Positions 36,504 through 46,806 are shown, counted from the first letter of the stretch. The stretch: DNA of 64,000 nt from Ktedonobacter racemifer DSM 44963 (GCF_000178855.1 NZ_ADVG01000001.1:3571481-3635480); one strand, 5' to 3'. Translations and numbers: made by a program. The notes: generated by a model not told the origin, from the sequence alone.

Positions 36504-36525
36504 AATATCAGATCTAGAGAAACCC

Positions 36526-36573
36526 CATATCACGAAAAGAGCTTACCTTGCGGTGAGCTCTTTTCGTGGTATG
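36526..36573. terminator. Terminator between radC C-half and the VOC gene
   Basis: 21-bp stem with two G-U type positions (36526-36546 with 36553-36573), between converging genes. Confidence 0.75.
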
Positions 36574-36588
36574 AGGCGTCCAGAGATG

Positions 36589-37005
36589 TTACGCTTTTTG
36601 ACCTGCGATGTTCACGAGCCATGGCACGCCAAACTTGTCGATAAGCGAGCCAAATGTATCGCCCCATGGGGCATGCTCAAGACGCATGGTGATGTTGCCG
36701 CCGGCCGAAAGCTTCTCGAAATAGGTTCTTAGCTCCGTCTCATTATCACCGCTGAGCGACATGGTATAGTTTGTCCCAGGATGATATTCCATGTGGTCGG
36801 GGGTATCGGAAGCCATAAAAGTTATGCCATTATCAGCTTCCAGCACAGCATGCATGATTTTGTTGTCTTCGCCTGGACCTTGAGATGCATGATACTCTTT
36901 GAAAGTACTCATCGTCAGGTTGCCACCAAAGACAGTTTTGTAAAATTCCATGGCTTCGCGGGCGTTGTCTTTAAAGCTAAGGTATGGGTTAAGCTTAGTC
37001 TGCAT
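36589..37005 (-). CDS. VOC/glyoxalase-superfamily protein (PhnB/YjdN-like)
   Basis: 138 residues: NPYLSFKDNAREAMEFYKTVFGG, MHAVLEADNGITFMASDTP and WGDTFGSLIDKFGVPWLVNI, the standard PhnB-type pattern. Members are small metal-dependent or non-enzymatic dimers with no settled substrate. Stands alone, with AGGAGG-like sequence upstream of the ATG. Confidence 0.9.
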   Translation of the reverse strand: MQTKLNPYLSFKDNAREAMEFYKTVFGGNLTMSTFKEYHASQGPGEDNKIMHAVLEADNGITFMASDTPDHMEYHPGTNYTMSLSGDNETELRTYFEKLSAGGNITMRLEHAPWGDTFGSLIDKFGVPWLVNIAGQKA

Positions 37006-37188
37006 GGTCCCTCCTGATATAGTGCTTACATTACAAAGCTACTCTTCCGTATATGGAAATTTTGTTCTATACACGATGGCTTAAGCATAACACGAATTTA
37101 TACACACGTCAAGGAATTTTGCATAATTCAGGGCCATTGCTCGCCGATATTATCTCGAGATTTCCTGGTAGCCCCGAACGCAAACAAG

Positions 37189-37221
37189 AGAGGGAGGTCC
37201 GGCGTTGCCGGACCTCCCTCT
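37189..37221. terminator. Terminator of lon
   Basis: Perfect 15-bp GC-rich stem with a GTT loop, 22 bases past the lon stop. Confidence 0.8.
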
Positions 37222-37242
37222 AACTGGAGACTGACTGTCTAT

Positions 37243-40092
37243 TTATTCGTGAGCGTGGGCGACAACCTTCTCGCCCTTGTCGTTCTTGCGCTTACGTGTA
37301 CGCGACGTGCCGTTTGCTTCGTGTTTATGATCGGCCCTGGCCTCCTCTGGCTCGAGCGCGATCTGCAACACTTCGTTGATATCACTGACGAAGTGGAACT
37401 CCATTTCTTCGTGCAGCTCTTTAGGCAGGTCCTCCATAAGGTCGCTCTCGTTCTTCTTGGGCAGAAGCACGACGCGAATGCCTGAGCGGTAGGCCGCCAG
37501 AACCTTCTCTTTGACGCCGCCAATCGGTAGCACTTTGCCACGCAAGGTAATCTCGCCCGTCATGGCAACATCGGAGCGAACCTTGCGCCCACTCGCCAGC
37601 GAGACCAGGACCGTCGTCATGGTAACGCCAGCCGAGGGGCCGTCCTTGGGGATCGCGCCCGCGGGAACATGGATATGCACATTCTGGTTCTCGAAGACGT
37701 GGTTTGGCAGACCCAACGCCTGGGCGTTAGAGCGCACATAGCTCAAGGCAGCGGTCGCGGACTCCTTCATGACGTCGCCAAGCTGGCCAGTAAGAATCAA
37801 GCGCTCCTCCTTGCCAGGCATAGTCGCGGCCTCGATGAAGATGATCTCGCCACCGACAGCGGTCCACACCAGGCCGGTCGCGATGCCGGGACGATCTAGG
37901 CGCTCGGCGGCCTCTTCAAAGAAGCGCCTGCGACCCAGGTAGTCGGTCAACTGGTTAGACTCGATATGAATGGGACCCTCTTTCCCCTCAGAGATCTGCT
38001 TGGCGACCTTGCGGCAGAGCGCCCCTATCTCGCGCTCCAGGTTACGCACGCCCGCCTCGCGGGTATAGTTGCGAACAACCAGGCGCAGGACATCGTCATC
38101 GAGCGTCAGCTCCTCCGGCTTGAGGCCGTTGGCTTCCAGTTGCTTGGGCAGCAGGTAGTTACGCGCGATATGCACCTTCTGATCCTCGGTATAGCCGGAG
38201 AGTTCCAGAATCTCCATGCGATCACGCAGGGGGGCCGGAATAGGCTCCAGAGAGTTCGCCGTGGCGATAAACATTACCTTGGAGAGATCAAAGGGCAGGT
38301 CCAGGTAGTTGTCGCGGAAGTTGTAGTTCTGCTCTGGATCAAGCACTTCCAGCAACGCCGAGGAGGGGTCTCCACGCCAGTCAGCGCCCACTTTATCGAC
38401 CTCGTCGAGCATGATCACCGGGTCGTTGGAATCGACGCGGCGCAGGGTCTGGATGATACGGCCAGGCATCGCGCCGATATAGGTACGGCGGTGACCACGA
38501 ACCTCCGCCTCGTCACGAATACCACCCAGGGAGATGCGCGCGAACTTACGACCGAGCGAGCGGGCGATTGAGTGGCCCAGCGATGTCTTACCGACTCCAG
38601 GAGGGCCAACGAAGCAGAGGATTGGCTCACGGTTAATGACCCGCTTCTGCTCCTGCGTTGAGAGCGGCTGGGTGCGGCGTTTCTCACCCGTCTCCTCAAG
38701 CTCGATATTGCTCTCAGCCTCCCCCTGCTCGCGCTCGCGCTGCTCCTCTTCCTGCTGGCGCTCTTCCTTCAGATGGCGTACCGCCAGGTATTCCAGGATG
38801 CGCTCTTTGATCTTTTGCAGGTCATAGTGATCCTCATCCAGAACCTGGCGCGCATGCGAGACATCGATCTTCTCGCCCGTGCTCCGCCCCCACGGCAGAC
38901 TGACGAGCAGCTCCAGGTAGGTGCGAATGATGCTATATTCAGGCGAGGCCGAAGGTAGTTTCTCCAGGCGCGAGAGTTCACGATTGGCTTCTTTGAGAGC
39001 CTCCTCGGGCATCTGCGCTTCGTCGATCTTGCGCCGAAGCTCGTTAACGGTGGCCTGCTCCTCGCTCTCCTCGCCCAGCTCGCGCTGGATGGCCTTGAGC
39101 TGCTCGCGCAAGAGATACTCGCGCTGCATCTTGCCCATCTCTTCCTGAGCGCTGGTCTGAATTTTCTTGCCCAGCTCCAGGATCTCAAGCTCATGTGCGA
39201 GGAAAGAGCTTAACTGCACCAGCTTTTCGCGCACAGAGTCCAGCTCAAGTAGCTTCTGGCGAAGCTCCAGCTCCATCTGAACGAAGGTCGCGATTACATA
39301 TACGACCTGGCGCGCCTCTTCGAGATTGAGGGTTGCGGCGGCGACCCCCTCGGGCATGTTCTGCACCAGGGCGACCAGGCGCTGGAAGTAACCGATGACG
39401 TTGCGCTTGAGGGCCTCGGTCTCGTTATCGCTCTCCTGCACATCTGGGCGAGCGGTAACATGTGCCATCAGGTAGGGCTTCTCCTGGGTAAATTCACCGA
39501 TCTCGACGCGTTCTAGTCCCTGCACAGCGATCTGGAGCGTTCCATCAGGCATGCGGAACATACGTCCCACACGCGAGACCGTGCCCATGCGGAAGATCTC
39601 ATCGGGGCCAGCCTGTTCAATCTCGGCCGACTTCTGCGCGACGAGGACGACCAGGCGATCTCCGCGCATCACATCGTCAATCAAACGAATCGAGCGCTCC
39701 TGGCCTACACCCAGTGGCTGTACCGAGTAGGGATAGACCACGACATCCTTTAGCGGCAGTACGGGCAGGATCTCGGGGATGTTGAAGGGTTCTTCCTCCC
39801 CCTCAGCTTTCACACCTTCTTCTATGAATTGGGCCAGGGATGCCTCATCCACTTCCTGCGGCTCTTCGCGTGGCGTCTCGCTCTCCTCCGGGTTTTCCTC
39901 CTCCTCACTTTCGACGCTGGGAGACTTCTCATCCTGAGCAGGATCTTCGGCCTCATCGGCAGGAGATTCCTCATGCTCCTGCGGCTGAGTCACCTCGGCA
40001 GCATCATGCTCATTCTGGCCCGGGATGCTAGCAGATCGAGTTTCATCCTCTTGTGTCTCCTGCTGTGCAAACTCTTGCTCACTATTATGCAT
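37243..40092 (-). CDS. lon: ATP-dependent Lon protease
   Basis: 949 residues. A very acidic N-terminal extension (about 100 residues of Glu/Asp/Gln) precedes the Lon substrate-binding domain ([20 protein letters not shown]). AAA+ domain: Walker [10 protein letters not shown], Walker [10 protein letters not shown]. Protease domain: Ser820 in PKDGPSAG and Lys863 in GVKEK form the catalytic dyad. The C-terminus has an extra basic/His tail. Degrades misfolded and regulatory proteins in the cytoplasm. Hsp20 lies upstream on the same strand, a stress-response grouping. Confidence 0.97.
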   Translation of the reverse strand: MHNSEQEFAQQETQEDETRSASIPGQNEHDAAEVTQPQEHEESPADEAEDPAQDEKSPSVESEEEENPEESETPREEPQEVDEASLAQFIEEGVKAEGEEEPFNIPEILPVLPLKDVVVYPYSVQPLGVGQERSIRLIDDVMRGDRLVVLVAQKSAEIEQAGPDEIFRMGTVSRVGRMFRMPDGTLQIAVQGLERVEIGEFTQEKPYLMAHVTARPDVQESDNETEALKRNVIGYFQRLVALVQNMPEGVAAATLNLEEARQVVYVIATFVQMELELRQKLLELDSVREKLVQLSSFLAHELEILELGKKIQTSAQEEMGKMQREYLLREQLKAIQRELGEESEEQATVNELRRKIDEAQMPEEALKEANRELSRLEKLPSASPEYSIIRTYLELLVSLPWGRSTGEKIDVSHARQVLDEDHYDLQKIKERILEYLAVRHLKEERQQEEEQREREQGEAESNIELEETGEKRRTQPLSTQEQKRVINREPILCFVGPPGVGKTSLGHSIARSLGRKFARISLGGIRDEAEVRGHRRTYIGAMPGRIIQTLRRVDSNDPVIMLDEVDKVGADWRGDPSSALLEVLDPEQNYNFRDNYLDLPFDLSKVMFIATANSLEPIPAPLRDRMEILELSGYTEDQKVHIARNYLLPKQLEANGLKPEELTLDDDVLRLVVRNYTREAGVRNLEREIGALCRKVAKQISEGKEGPIHIESNQLTDYLGRRRFFEEAAERLDRPGIATGLVWTAVGGEIIFIEAATMPGKEERLILTGQLGDVMKESATAALSYVRSNAQALGLPNHVFENQNVHIHVPAGAIPKDGPSAGVTMTTVLVSLASGRKVRSDVAMTGEITLRGKVLPIGGVKEKVLAAYRSGIRVVLLPKKNESDLMEDLPKELHEEMEFHFVSDINEVLQIALEPEEARADHKHEANGTSRTRKRKNDKGEKVVAHAHE

Positions 40093-40239
40093 TTTTATAT
40101 AACTCCAAAACCTTCTCTACGACTTCTCGCAGGGTGACTCACAATGGCTGCGCACCTCTGGAAGAAACATCAATTTCATCTTGCTGGTATGCCCCTATTA
40201 GAAGGGTAGAGAGAATGAGAATACATTGTCACATCTTCA

Positions 40240-40719
40240 TCAGGCGTCTGTATCAGGACGCTGTATAGCTACACGCTCGGCTCCCGCCTGAGGTAGCCTG
40301 GGCAATTCGACCCATAAGAATCCATTCTCGTAGCGCGCGGTGACTGCGTCCCCTTGAATGGGATAGGGAATATACACCTCCAGGCGAAATGGGCCGTAGC
40401 GTACCTGGGCTTCATGATAATAGAGATTTGGCAAGCCGCCATGGATATCCTGGCGCGTTCCACTCACAATCAGAGCATCTTCGTACAGTGTTACCTCTAT
40501 CTCTTCTTCTGTCATGCCTGCCAGCTCGACCTTGACGATCATCGTCTCAGGCGATTCAAGGATGTCAGCGAGCGGACGCCAGGAGGAAGAGCGATGTGAT
40601 ATAGACTGCTGTCCCTGGCGCAAGGCCTCATTAAGGAGACGACGATAATGCTGCTCCAACTGGTGTTGCGCCCCCGCTCCCACCGAGCGATAGGTTACCT
40701 GCCTGTAACGCATGCGCAT
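40240..40719 (-). CDS. Small heat-shock protein Hsp20 / alpha-crystallin
   Basis: 159 residues. Alpha-crystallin domain: PLADILESPETMIVKVELAG, EIEVTLYEDALIVSGTR, ending YENGFLWVELPRLPQ. ATP-independent holdase that binds unfolding proteins. 148 bases upstream of lon on the same strand. Confidence 0.93.
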   Translation of the reverse strand: MRMRYRQVTYRSVGAGAQHQLEQHYRRLLNEALRQGQQSISHRSSSWRPLADILESPETMIVKVELAGMTEEEIEVTLYEDALIVSGTRQDIHGGLPNLYYHEAQVRYGPFRLEVYIPYPIQGDAVTARYENGFLWVELPRLPQAGAERVAIQRPDTDA

Positions 40720-40933
40720 ACTAGTATCCCTCTTTATGAGACGGGGAACCAGACATCATAGGCATCTAGACATGAGTCATAGCCCTGACTGATCTGCTCC
40801 CTGCGACTCTTTCTCCAAATTTGGCGACAAACGGCGATGCGAATGAAGAGCAAAAAGGCAAAAGTCCAAAGCTCACTACGTCTTGTAGCGTCACCTTGCC
40901 TTTTGCCTACAATATTTCTACAAGACGACACGC

Positions 40934-41149
40934 CTATACAATAGGCAGGTCTTTTTCGCCCGTTTCAAGTGCCTGCCAGCAATCGGGGCAAAGGTACTCG
41001 AACTCGGAAAGGGTTTCGTCCAGTACATCGCCTTCAATGATATGGGAGTCCTTTATAGGAGTTGCCTTACCACATCGTGCGCACAGCACAATATCTTCTG
41101 GGACGGCAGTTCGGCGGGTTCCAAGAACGTCTTCCTGCATGGCCGACAC
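40934..41149 (-). CDS. Small zinc-ribbon protein
   Basis: 71 residues with CARCGKATPIKDSHII ... YLCPDCWQAL, a CxxC/CxxC pair. Probably a regulatory or nucleic-acid-binding ribbon; family unknown. An inverted repeat (CGTCTTGTAG near 40880 with CTACAAGACG near 40918) lies beyond the stop. Confidence 0.65.
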   Translation of the reverse strand: MSAMQEDVLGTRRTAVPEDIVLCARCGKATPIKDSHIIEGDVLDETLSEFEYLCPDCWQALETGEKDLPIV

Positions 41150-41184
41150 CTGGCTTTCTTGTACTATTTCAGCGATGACGTGTC

Positions 41185-41445
41185 CTACAAACCTTGGCTA
41201 TTCAGATCGCTTCGCCACAACATCTTTTTACTACCCATAAGAACCAAACAGAAGCTGCGACTATTCCCAACCGGGTCATGCTGACTGATATGCTCATTTA
41301 CGTATCCAGCCACGCGCATATAACCGGTTTCATAGCACACAACGCTTCTCTCTGGAATAAGGCGATCTGACCTATTGATTATGGCACGCACACCCTGAAA
41401 TTGCAAGTACAATTGACTATAGGTAAGCTCAAGTCCCATGCGCAT
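41185..41445 (-). CDS. Hypothetical small protein
   Basis: 86 residues (ELTYSQLYLQFQGVRAIINR, ERSVVCYETGYMRVAGYVNE), protein-like but with no clear ribosome site and no recognised family. Confidence 0.35.
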   Translation of the reverse strand: MRMGLELTYSQLYLQFQGVRAIINRSDRLIPERSVVCYETGYMRVAGYVNEHISQHDPVGNSRSFCLVLMGSKKMLWRSDLNSQGL

Positions 41446-41754
41446 TCAGTACGCCAACTTCAAGCTAACTTTTCGCGCCGCCAATCAATATCAGCGCTTC
41501 CTACTTCTCGTGAGTAGGAGGAGGATGCACGTTCTCAAGAGCGCCTTCGCGCCTGCGGCGCTCAGGGGTAAGGGATGTGGGTGGAAAGCCCTGCAATCAA
41601 TACAGTTAACGGTTGCAAAGGGGCGGGTTGATATGCTACTATGTTTCTATGTTTATCAATATGAGTTACCTTATTTGAGACGCTAATCGCAAATCGTGCG
41701 TGATTGAAGGGTAATCAGTGATCGATTGTCCGCCGTAAATGAAGAGGTAGAGTT
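41446..41754. other. Intergenic region
   Basis: About 310 bases upstream of 41755. No gene supported. Confidence 0.4.
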
Positions 41755-42219
41755 ATGATCACGCAAACAATCCAGAGGTGGTTGCGCAACGTATTCGCAT
41801 GGTGGCCATGGGGACGCTCCAAAGCGATGAGCAACCAACAGGCAACAAACCTGGGGAATGCCTCCATGCTCTCGAATCCCCCCAGGCTCCTCTCCTCAGA
41901 AGGCCCTATGCCTCAAACAGGCATGACCACTGTCGCTATTGAGCATGAGCATCCCTCCATTCTTGATACACCTTTTAGTCAAAAACCAGGCAGTTCCACT
42001 GACCAGACGGCGCTTCCCAAAACGTCATCCTCTAGTAACCAGGCCGCTGAAAATGCCCGAAAAGATGATGCCGGTGCCAATAAGCCCGAGAAACCAGCAT
42101 CCACCTTTGAACAGCAACTCGCCTACCTACGCTACCTCTATCAACATGGGCTCATCAATGAGGGCTTCGCGGACGACGCACTACCCAGGCAATATCGCAA
42201 GAGACGCTTCCACAACTAA
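41755..42219 (+). CDS. Hypothetical protein with disordered middle
   Basis: 154 residues after AGAGGTAGAG. A basic, Trp-rich N-terminus (QRWLRNVFAWWPWGRS), a long Ser/Asn/Pro-rich middle, and an ordered C-terminus (FEQQLAYLRYLYQHGLINEG). It ends 17 bases before the hairpin that serves as att core of element 1. Function unknown. Confidence 0.6.
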   Translation: MITQTIQRWLRNVFAWWPWGRSKAMSNQQATNLGNASMLSNPPRLLSSEGPMPQTGMTTVAIEHEHPSILDTPFSQKPGSSTDQTALPKTSSSSNQAAENARKDDAGANKPEKPASTFEQQLAYLRYLYQHGLINEGFADDALPRQYRKRRFHN

Positions 42220-42231
42220 GGAAAACAAAAA

Positions 42232-42264
42232 GAAAAGACGGGAGGAGAGTCCTCCCGTCTTTTC
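42232..42264 (+). terminator. Terminator of 41755 and attL of element 1
   Basis: 15-bp perfect stem with GAG loop. The part 42237-42263 (27 bases) is repeated exactly at 47857-47883. Before insertion, one such terminator would have served the converging genes 41755-42219 and 47902-48774. Confidence 0.8.
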
Positions 42265-42338
42265 ACCAACAAAGCCGCCTGTTAAAATCACTTCACAAGC
42301 GGCTTGCATTTAGCACTACAAGCTGTAAAACCTGAGCT

Positions 42339-42358
42339 GACACCAATCCAGACACCAA
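42339..42358. repeat. Left arm-type site array of element 1
   Basis: GACACCAA at 42339-42346 and 42351-42358, period 12, directly beside the integrase stop codon. Confidence 0.6.
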
Positions 42359-43484
42359 TTAGCTTTTCTCGTCATCTTCGACATCCGAAGGCTTACTCTT
42401 CTCAAAGAACTCATCTAAAAGTCTTGCAGGTTCCTCTTGCATCGCGAGATCGACATGCGTATAGACGTTCATCGTCAATCGATAATCACTATGGCCGAGT
42501 ATCTCCTGCACAACCCTTCCATGAACCTTCATTGCAGCCATTAGTGTTGAATAACTATGACGAAGATCATGAATTCGAATATGAGGAAGGCCAGCCTTTT
42601 GCAGCAACTCATTGTACATCTTCAAGGTATATCCAGGGTTTAAACGTCCGCCTTTTAGACCAGTGAAGACATACCCCATCTCAATCCAGCGACTACCACA
42701 TTTTTCTCTCGCTTGACGCTGATCCTCTTGATGGTTCAGCAACATCTCCACAATAAAAACAGGGAGCAAAATCTCACGAATGCCATGTTCTGTTTTGGGC
42801 TCATTCTCCACATACCCATGCCCATAGACATAATCAAACGTACGACGAACACGGAGCACACGGTTTTCTAGATCTATCTCATCCCACTTCAGCGCCAGCA
42901 ATTCACCCCGACGCATTCCAGTCGCCATGACCAGCATCAGAAATTTCTCTAAACGCTCACCTTCAGCCGCTCTCAACAATCTCAACAACTGATCCTCGTT
43001 TAGAGCAACCGACTTCTTAGAAACAACTTTTGGAGGCTTCACCCGATCACACACATTCCGAGCAACAAGATCAAGGTTCAAAGCTTCCTCTAAAACCAGA
43101 TGAAGGAGACTATGGAACATATTCACTGACTTTGTAGAAAGCCCATCCTCTAGCTTCTCATTCAGGAAATCATGCACGATTTGAGGAGTAAGCTTCTTCA
43201 GCGTGAGACGACCCAATGCAGGAATGATATGCACTCTCATCAGTTGGTCATACTCCACACGCGAACTCACACGAAGATCTCGTTTATGTTTCAGCCAATC
43301 ACGCATAAAAGATTCGAGCGTTGGGTCTGGTTTCTCAATAGCAACCCCTTGTTCCAGCTCTCGAAGCGCCTGCTTGACCTTCTTTTGAACCTCTGGCCTT
43401 GTCTTTCCATAAAATTGTTTCTTACGCCGTCCTGGGCCAAGAGAGACAGCACCAACCCAACGTCCATCACTACGCTGGAAAATC
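42359..43484 (-). pseudogene. Tyrosine integrase, N-terminus lost at IS junction
   Basis: The catalytic domain is complete: Arg in GMRRGELLALKW, HDLRHSYSTLM, LGHSDYRLTMNVYTHV with the nucleophile Tyr. The N-terminal arm-binding domain begins at FQRSDGRWVGAV; by comparison with the integrase at 61834 about 12-15 residues are missing. The open frame continues into the IS to 43678, giving a chimeric N-terminus. Confidence 0.88.
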
Positions 43485-43533
43485 GGTAGTGACTCCGGAA
43501 GGGGGTGATAGAATAGAGAGGAGGAGGTGAACG

Positions 43534-44034
43534 ATGAACAAGCGAGAAGCAGAGGAGCAGAGCAGTCTGCCAACGTGTCCCAATCCCGCATGCTCAGGGC
43601 CGCGCGTTGTGCGCAATGGCAGCCACCGGGGACGGCAACGGTATCTGTGCCGCACCTGTAAGACGTACTTTGGAGCAACGCAAGGCACGCCGATGTATGG
43701 GTTGAAGACGCCTGCCCCCGAGGTAGCGCAAGCGCTCTTGGTGGTGATGCGGCGCGGCAGCTTGCGGGCTGCCGAGGAGATCACCGGGCACAAATACGAA
43801 ACGATCAGTGTCTGGCTCAAGCGAGCAGCAGAGCATGCCGAGGCCCTGACGCAGGTGATGGCTTGCGATCTGCACGTGAGCCAGGTGGAAATCGATGAGT
43901 TCTGGTCGTTTGTCCAGAAAAAAAGGGGACTGAAGGGGCGTCCGACGAAGGAGCACGCTGGGCTTGCCTCGTCCAAGATCGGGAGAGCCGCTTCGTGGTT
44001 GCCAGTGCCACCGGACCGCTGGGCGAGAACCTGA
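43534..44034 (+). CDS. IS1-like transposase, upstream frame
   Basis: CPNPAC/CRTCKTYF zinc finger, HTH GSLRAAEEITGHKYETISVW, first Asp in VEIDEFWSFVQKK. A seven-A run then G follows (near 43915) for -1 slippage into the 43995-44585 frame. Confidence 0.87.
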   Translation: MNKREAEEQSSLPTCPNPACSGPRVVRNGSHRGRQRYLCRTCKTYFGATQGTPMYGLKTPAPEVAQALLVVMRRGSLRAAEEITGHKYETISVWLKRAAEHAEALTQVMACDLHVSQVEIDEFWSFVQKKRGLKGRPTKEHAGLASSKIGRAASWLPVPPDRWART

Positions 44035-44585
44035 TGACGCGGGCCGTCAGCAGGACGGTCCTGCGAACCCATCGCCGCCCGCTCTGCTGGTTTAGTGATG
44101 GCTGGCATGGCTATGCGGCCATTCTCCATCGTGCCTATCGCCAACCCCAGTCGCGTCAGGGCAAAACCGGACGGCGCAAGTTGGTGGTGCCTGACACCGT
44201 GTCGTTGACGCAAACAGTCAAACACCGTGATGAGCATGGACGCCTCCTGTCAGTAGCAATCCGCATGGCGATGGGAGCAAGCCAGGGACCCGCCGGGACC
44301 GTGCACGTGGAGCGACTTCATGGTGCGTTGCGTGATCGGTTGAATGCGCTGACCCGCAAGACGCATGCTTTTGCCAAACGAGACGCGACCTGGGATGCGC
44401 TGGTCGGCTTGCAGATCTTCGATCACAATTTCCATCGGGCTCATTACGCTCTACGCCTGCCGCTTCAGATTGTCGATGGCGTTCATCGCTATCACCATCG
44501 ATCTCCAGCAATGGCTCTGGGCGTGACTGATCATCTCTGGTCCTTCCAAGACTTGTTGACTACTCGACTCCCTATCACCTCTTAG
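43995..44585 (+). CDS. IS1-like transposase, downstream frame
   Basis: Second Asp in WFSDGWHGYAAIL and Glu in VHVERLHGALRDRLNAL; the -1 frame is open back to the slip site (KKGTEGASDEGARWACLVQD). Confidence 0.87.
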   Translation: MVASATGPLGENLMTRAVSRTVLRTHRRPLCWFSDGWHGYAAILHRAYRQPQSRQGKTGRRKLVVPDTVSLTQTVKHRDEHGRLLSVAIRMAMGASQGPAGTVHVERLHGALRDRLNALTRKTHAFAKRDATWDALVGLQIFDHNFHRAHYALRLPLQIVDGVHRYHHRSPAMALGVTDHLWSFQDLLTTRLPITS

Positions 44586-44599
44586 AGGAGTCACTACCG

Positions 44600-44755
44600 G
44601 AAAAACTAGAGAGCAAGCAAAATGCTTACTTGCTAACCAATCTAAAAAAAGCAAATAGGCAGGTACAACACTTTCTAGATACCCTTGATCAAGTAGAGGA
44701 CCCACCAATACCACACGAAAAAGGAAGAGCATCAAAAGCACAAGAGAGCAAATAA
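44600..44755 (+). pseudogene. C-terminal fragment of a plus-strand gene
   Basis: Directly after the IS, a frame reads EKLESKQNAYLLTNLKKANR, then QVQHFLDTLDQVEDPPIPHE and a stop, followed at once by a terminator. The 5' part is missing; the other side of the IS is the integrase on the opposite strand. Helical; family unknown. Confidence 0.5.
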
Positions 44756-44790
44756 AAGATCCTGGTAGTGTAAAGCTACCAGGATCTTTT
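44754..44790. terminator. Bidirectional terminator
   Basis: Perfect 15-bp stem AAAAGATCCTGGTAG with its complement, 7-base loop, flanked by A and T runs; between the fragment at 44600 and the gene ending at 44803. Confidence 0.85.
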
Positions 44791-44802
44791 ATAACCTATG
44801 TT

Positions 44803-45252
44803 CTAGGCTGATTGTTGCCTAAGTTGTTTTATCTTAGCTATCTCTTCGTCCAGCTCCCACTTGTTGGCGAAGACACGACCTCCACAATAAATCTTTCGTC
44901 GCGAAAACTCTTCTGGCGTCGTTTCCATCTCCCGCTTCCGCACCTTTTCCTTCGCATCAAAAAACCACGGTTCAGATAGCGTATACTGCTCATCGAAGAC
45001 CCAGGCAGGACACTCTTCTCCATATTTACGAGCAAACCACTCAACAGCAGCTACACAAAAGACCGCCCAACGATGAACATACATATTCGTTGTGTCATGT
45101 GGAGGTAACGGGTCAGCTATCAAGACCGCCCTTTGATCGGCATGATACGCATACCAGTTATTCATAAAATTCCCTAACGCCACCCAAGGTTGCATACCAT
45201 CTCGTATCTGCTCAAATGAAAGCTTCATCGTCTGCCAGTGGCTAAGCTTCAT
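44803..45252 (-). CDS. Hypothetical protein, probable partner of the nucleotidyltransferase
   Basis: 149 residues, Trp/Tyr-rich (MNNWYAYHADQRAVLIADP, WAVFCVAAVEWFARKYGEE, CPAWVFDEQYTLSEPWFFD). The C-terminus is helical. I associate this pattern with small proteins next to DUF6036-type nucleotidyltransferases, but this is from memory. It follows the nucleotidyltransferase gene by 86 bases on the same strand; a toxin-antitoxin role is inferred. Confidence 0.5.
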   Translation of the reverse strand: MKLSHWQTMKLSFEQIRDGMQPWVALGNFMNNWYAYHADQRAVLIADPLPPHDTTNMYVHRWAVFCVAAVEWFARKYGEECPAWVFDEQYTLSEPWFFDAKEKVRKREMETTPEEFSRRKIYCGGRVFANKWELDEEIAKIKQLRQQSA

Positions 45253-45338
45253 CTCTATACCTCCACTGTATAGAAAATCCTTCTTTCTACTGGTCTTCAG
45301 TATATCAGACCAATCCCAAGAAAGCCAACATACCGCAG

Positions 45339-45902
45339 CTAAAAGAACTTATCTAGCGTGTCCTCAACACTATGATAATTCTGCATATCCTTTGTAACGT
45401 ATTTATCAAGAAGACGCTGTGCTTTTTGACGACTTGTTACCTTAAGGCGATGCAGCAACGCATGAATATCATCCATATCTTTTCGTCGGCCAGCAATGAT
45501 TTTCAAAGCCAGGATATAATCAGCAGGAGGAATATAGATTTTCAATGGACCAAACTGCTTCCAGAGCTTTCCTTTAGGCACACGACCAACCATCTGCATA
45601 AAATCGCCAATATTGTCACTCAACCACTTCTCACTCAAATCATAATCATAGGCCACAAATCGCACTGCATTCTTGTACACACGATAGCGATCGGGATCGG
45701 CCAGAGCATCAGGATTCATCACTAACACATCCACATCTTCCGTAAAGGGACGGTTATGAATCTGTGTCAGCATAAACCCACCACCAATCATCTCAAGTTC
45801 AACAGGTCTCTTCTTCGAGATACCCAGTTCCTCCAACTGCTTACCCAACTCCGAAAGGTAAAAAAGAATATCATCCTCCTGCACAAACAAGCCTCCCTGC
45901 AT
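45339..45902 (-). CDS. DUF6036/AbiEii-like nucleotidyltransferase
   Basis: 187 residues. Nucleotidyltransferase core IGGGFMLTQIHNRPFTEDVD (GG motif, then TxDxD-type acidic pair) and a helical part ADYILALKIIAGRRKDMDDI, as in AbiEii-type toxins that modify tRNA ends or other targets. It lies in element 1 as likely phage-defence or stability cargo. Confidence 0.72.
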   Translation of the reverse strand: MQGGLFVQEDDILFYLSELGKQLEELGISKKRPVELEMIGGGFMLTQIHNRPFTEDVDVLVMNPDALADPDRYRVYKNAVRFVAYDYDLSEKWLSDNIGDFMQMVGRVPKGKLWKQFGPLKIYIPPADYILALKIIAGRRKDMDDIHALLHRLKVTSRQKAQRLLDKYVTKDMQNYHSVEDTLDKFF

Positions 45903-46198
45903 GCTACTCCATCAAAAACGACATCAGTTGCTACCCAAACTTTGCCTTTTGACGCATACTTTCCAACAGCCACATATGCAGGATATACCATATTTTAATC
46001 TATACGCCTGGTAAGCATTCTAATGATACATGCTCAAAAAAGAAACATTCCCAAAAACGAGGCTTACTTCTGCAGGCTATTGCAAATCCTTCTTTTCAGA
46101 GTTACCAAAATATGATCATGAAACGTGTATGTATGACCAAGGAATAAAGACAAGACAAAAAAGTAAAGCACACTCCTCAAGAGGAGAACAATAAAGAT

Positions 46199-46606
46199 AT
46201 GGGAAAGAAAATATTAGTAGTTAATGACACCCAGTCCATACTTGAGATGTTTCGTGAACTATTAGAGCCTGAAGGCTATGAAGTAGTTCTCTCCTCTTTT
46301 CCTATACAGAATATAAAAGAGGTAGAGCAGATCAAACCAGATCTCATCATTCTCGATATCGTCTTTGGCAACCAAAAAAGCGGATGGCAAATGTTACAGT
46401 TACTCAAGATGTATCCTCCCACTTCAAAAACACCTATTATCGTGTGTAGTGCCGCTATATCTGAAGTTAGAGACCAGGAAGGATATTTAGTCTCACAAGG
46501 CGTGCAAGCACTATACAAACCTTTTGATGTAAGCCTCCTCTTTCACTTGGTAGAACAAGCATTTAAAACGAGTGAAGCAAGCATGCAAAAAAAGAAACAA
46601 TCATAA
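46199..46606 (+). CDS. Single-domain response regulator
   Basis: 135 residues, a complete receiver: KILVVNDTQSILEMF, phospho-acceptor Asp in LIILDIVFG, Ser/Thr position IIVCSAA, Lys in LYKPFD. No output domain and no kinase nearby. GAGGAG-type ribosome site upstream. Confidence 0.88.
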   Translation: MGKKILVVNDTQSILEMFRELLEPEGYEVVLSSFPIQNIKEVEQIKPDLIILDIVFGNQKSGWQMLQLLKMYPPTSKTPIIVCSAAISEVRDQEGYLVSQGVQALYKPFDVSLLFHLVEQAFKTSEASMQKKKQS

Positions 46607-46806
46607 AGGTTTTGGTATTCTCGTTAACGAAGTAGTAAGCCATAGAAATCACGATTCTAAAGCCAACACACCAGTACAGCATTTAGGACAGCGACACTCG
46701 CAAACGTCTAAAAGAAATCACGAGCATCCAGAAACACCAAAGCCAGATTCTAAGCACCAGGAAGACGACAACAAATACCCTCAAATAAACCTACTAGAAT
46801 CTCTCC

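Larger units (their letters stand above)
43485..44598 (+). mobile_element. IS1-like insertion sequence, second type
   Basis: 1114 bp with ends GGTAGTGACTCC and matched GGTGATAG blocks. Flanks GGAAAATC / GGAAAAAC match at 7 of 8 positions only, and the two sides belong to different genes, so an IS-mediated deletion is as likely as a simple insertion. Confidence 0.88.

Noticed and set aside
37243-40092. Several open frames opposite lon
   Set aside because: Shadows of a high-confidence gene.
43485-43678. Integrase N-terminus as encoded by the open frame to 43678
   Set aside because: These 65 codons are IS1-like sequence read in antisense, not an integrase domain.
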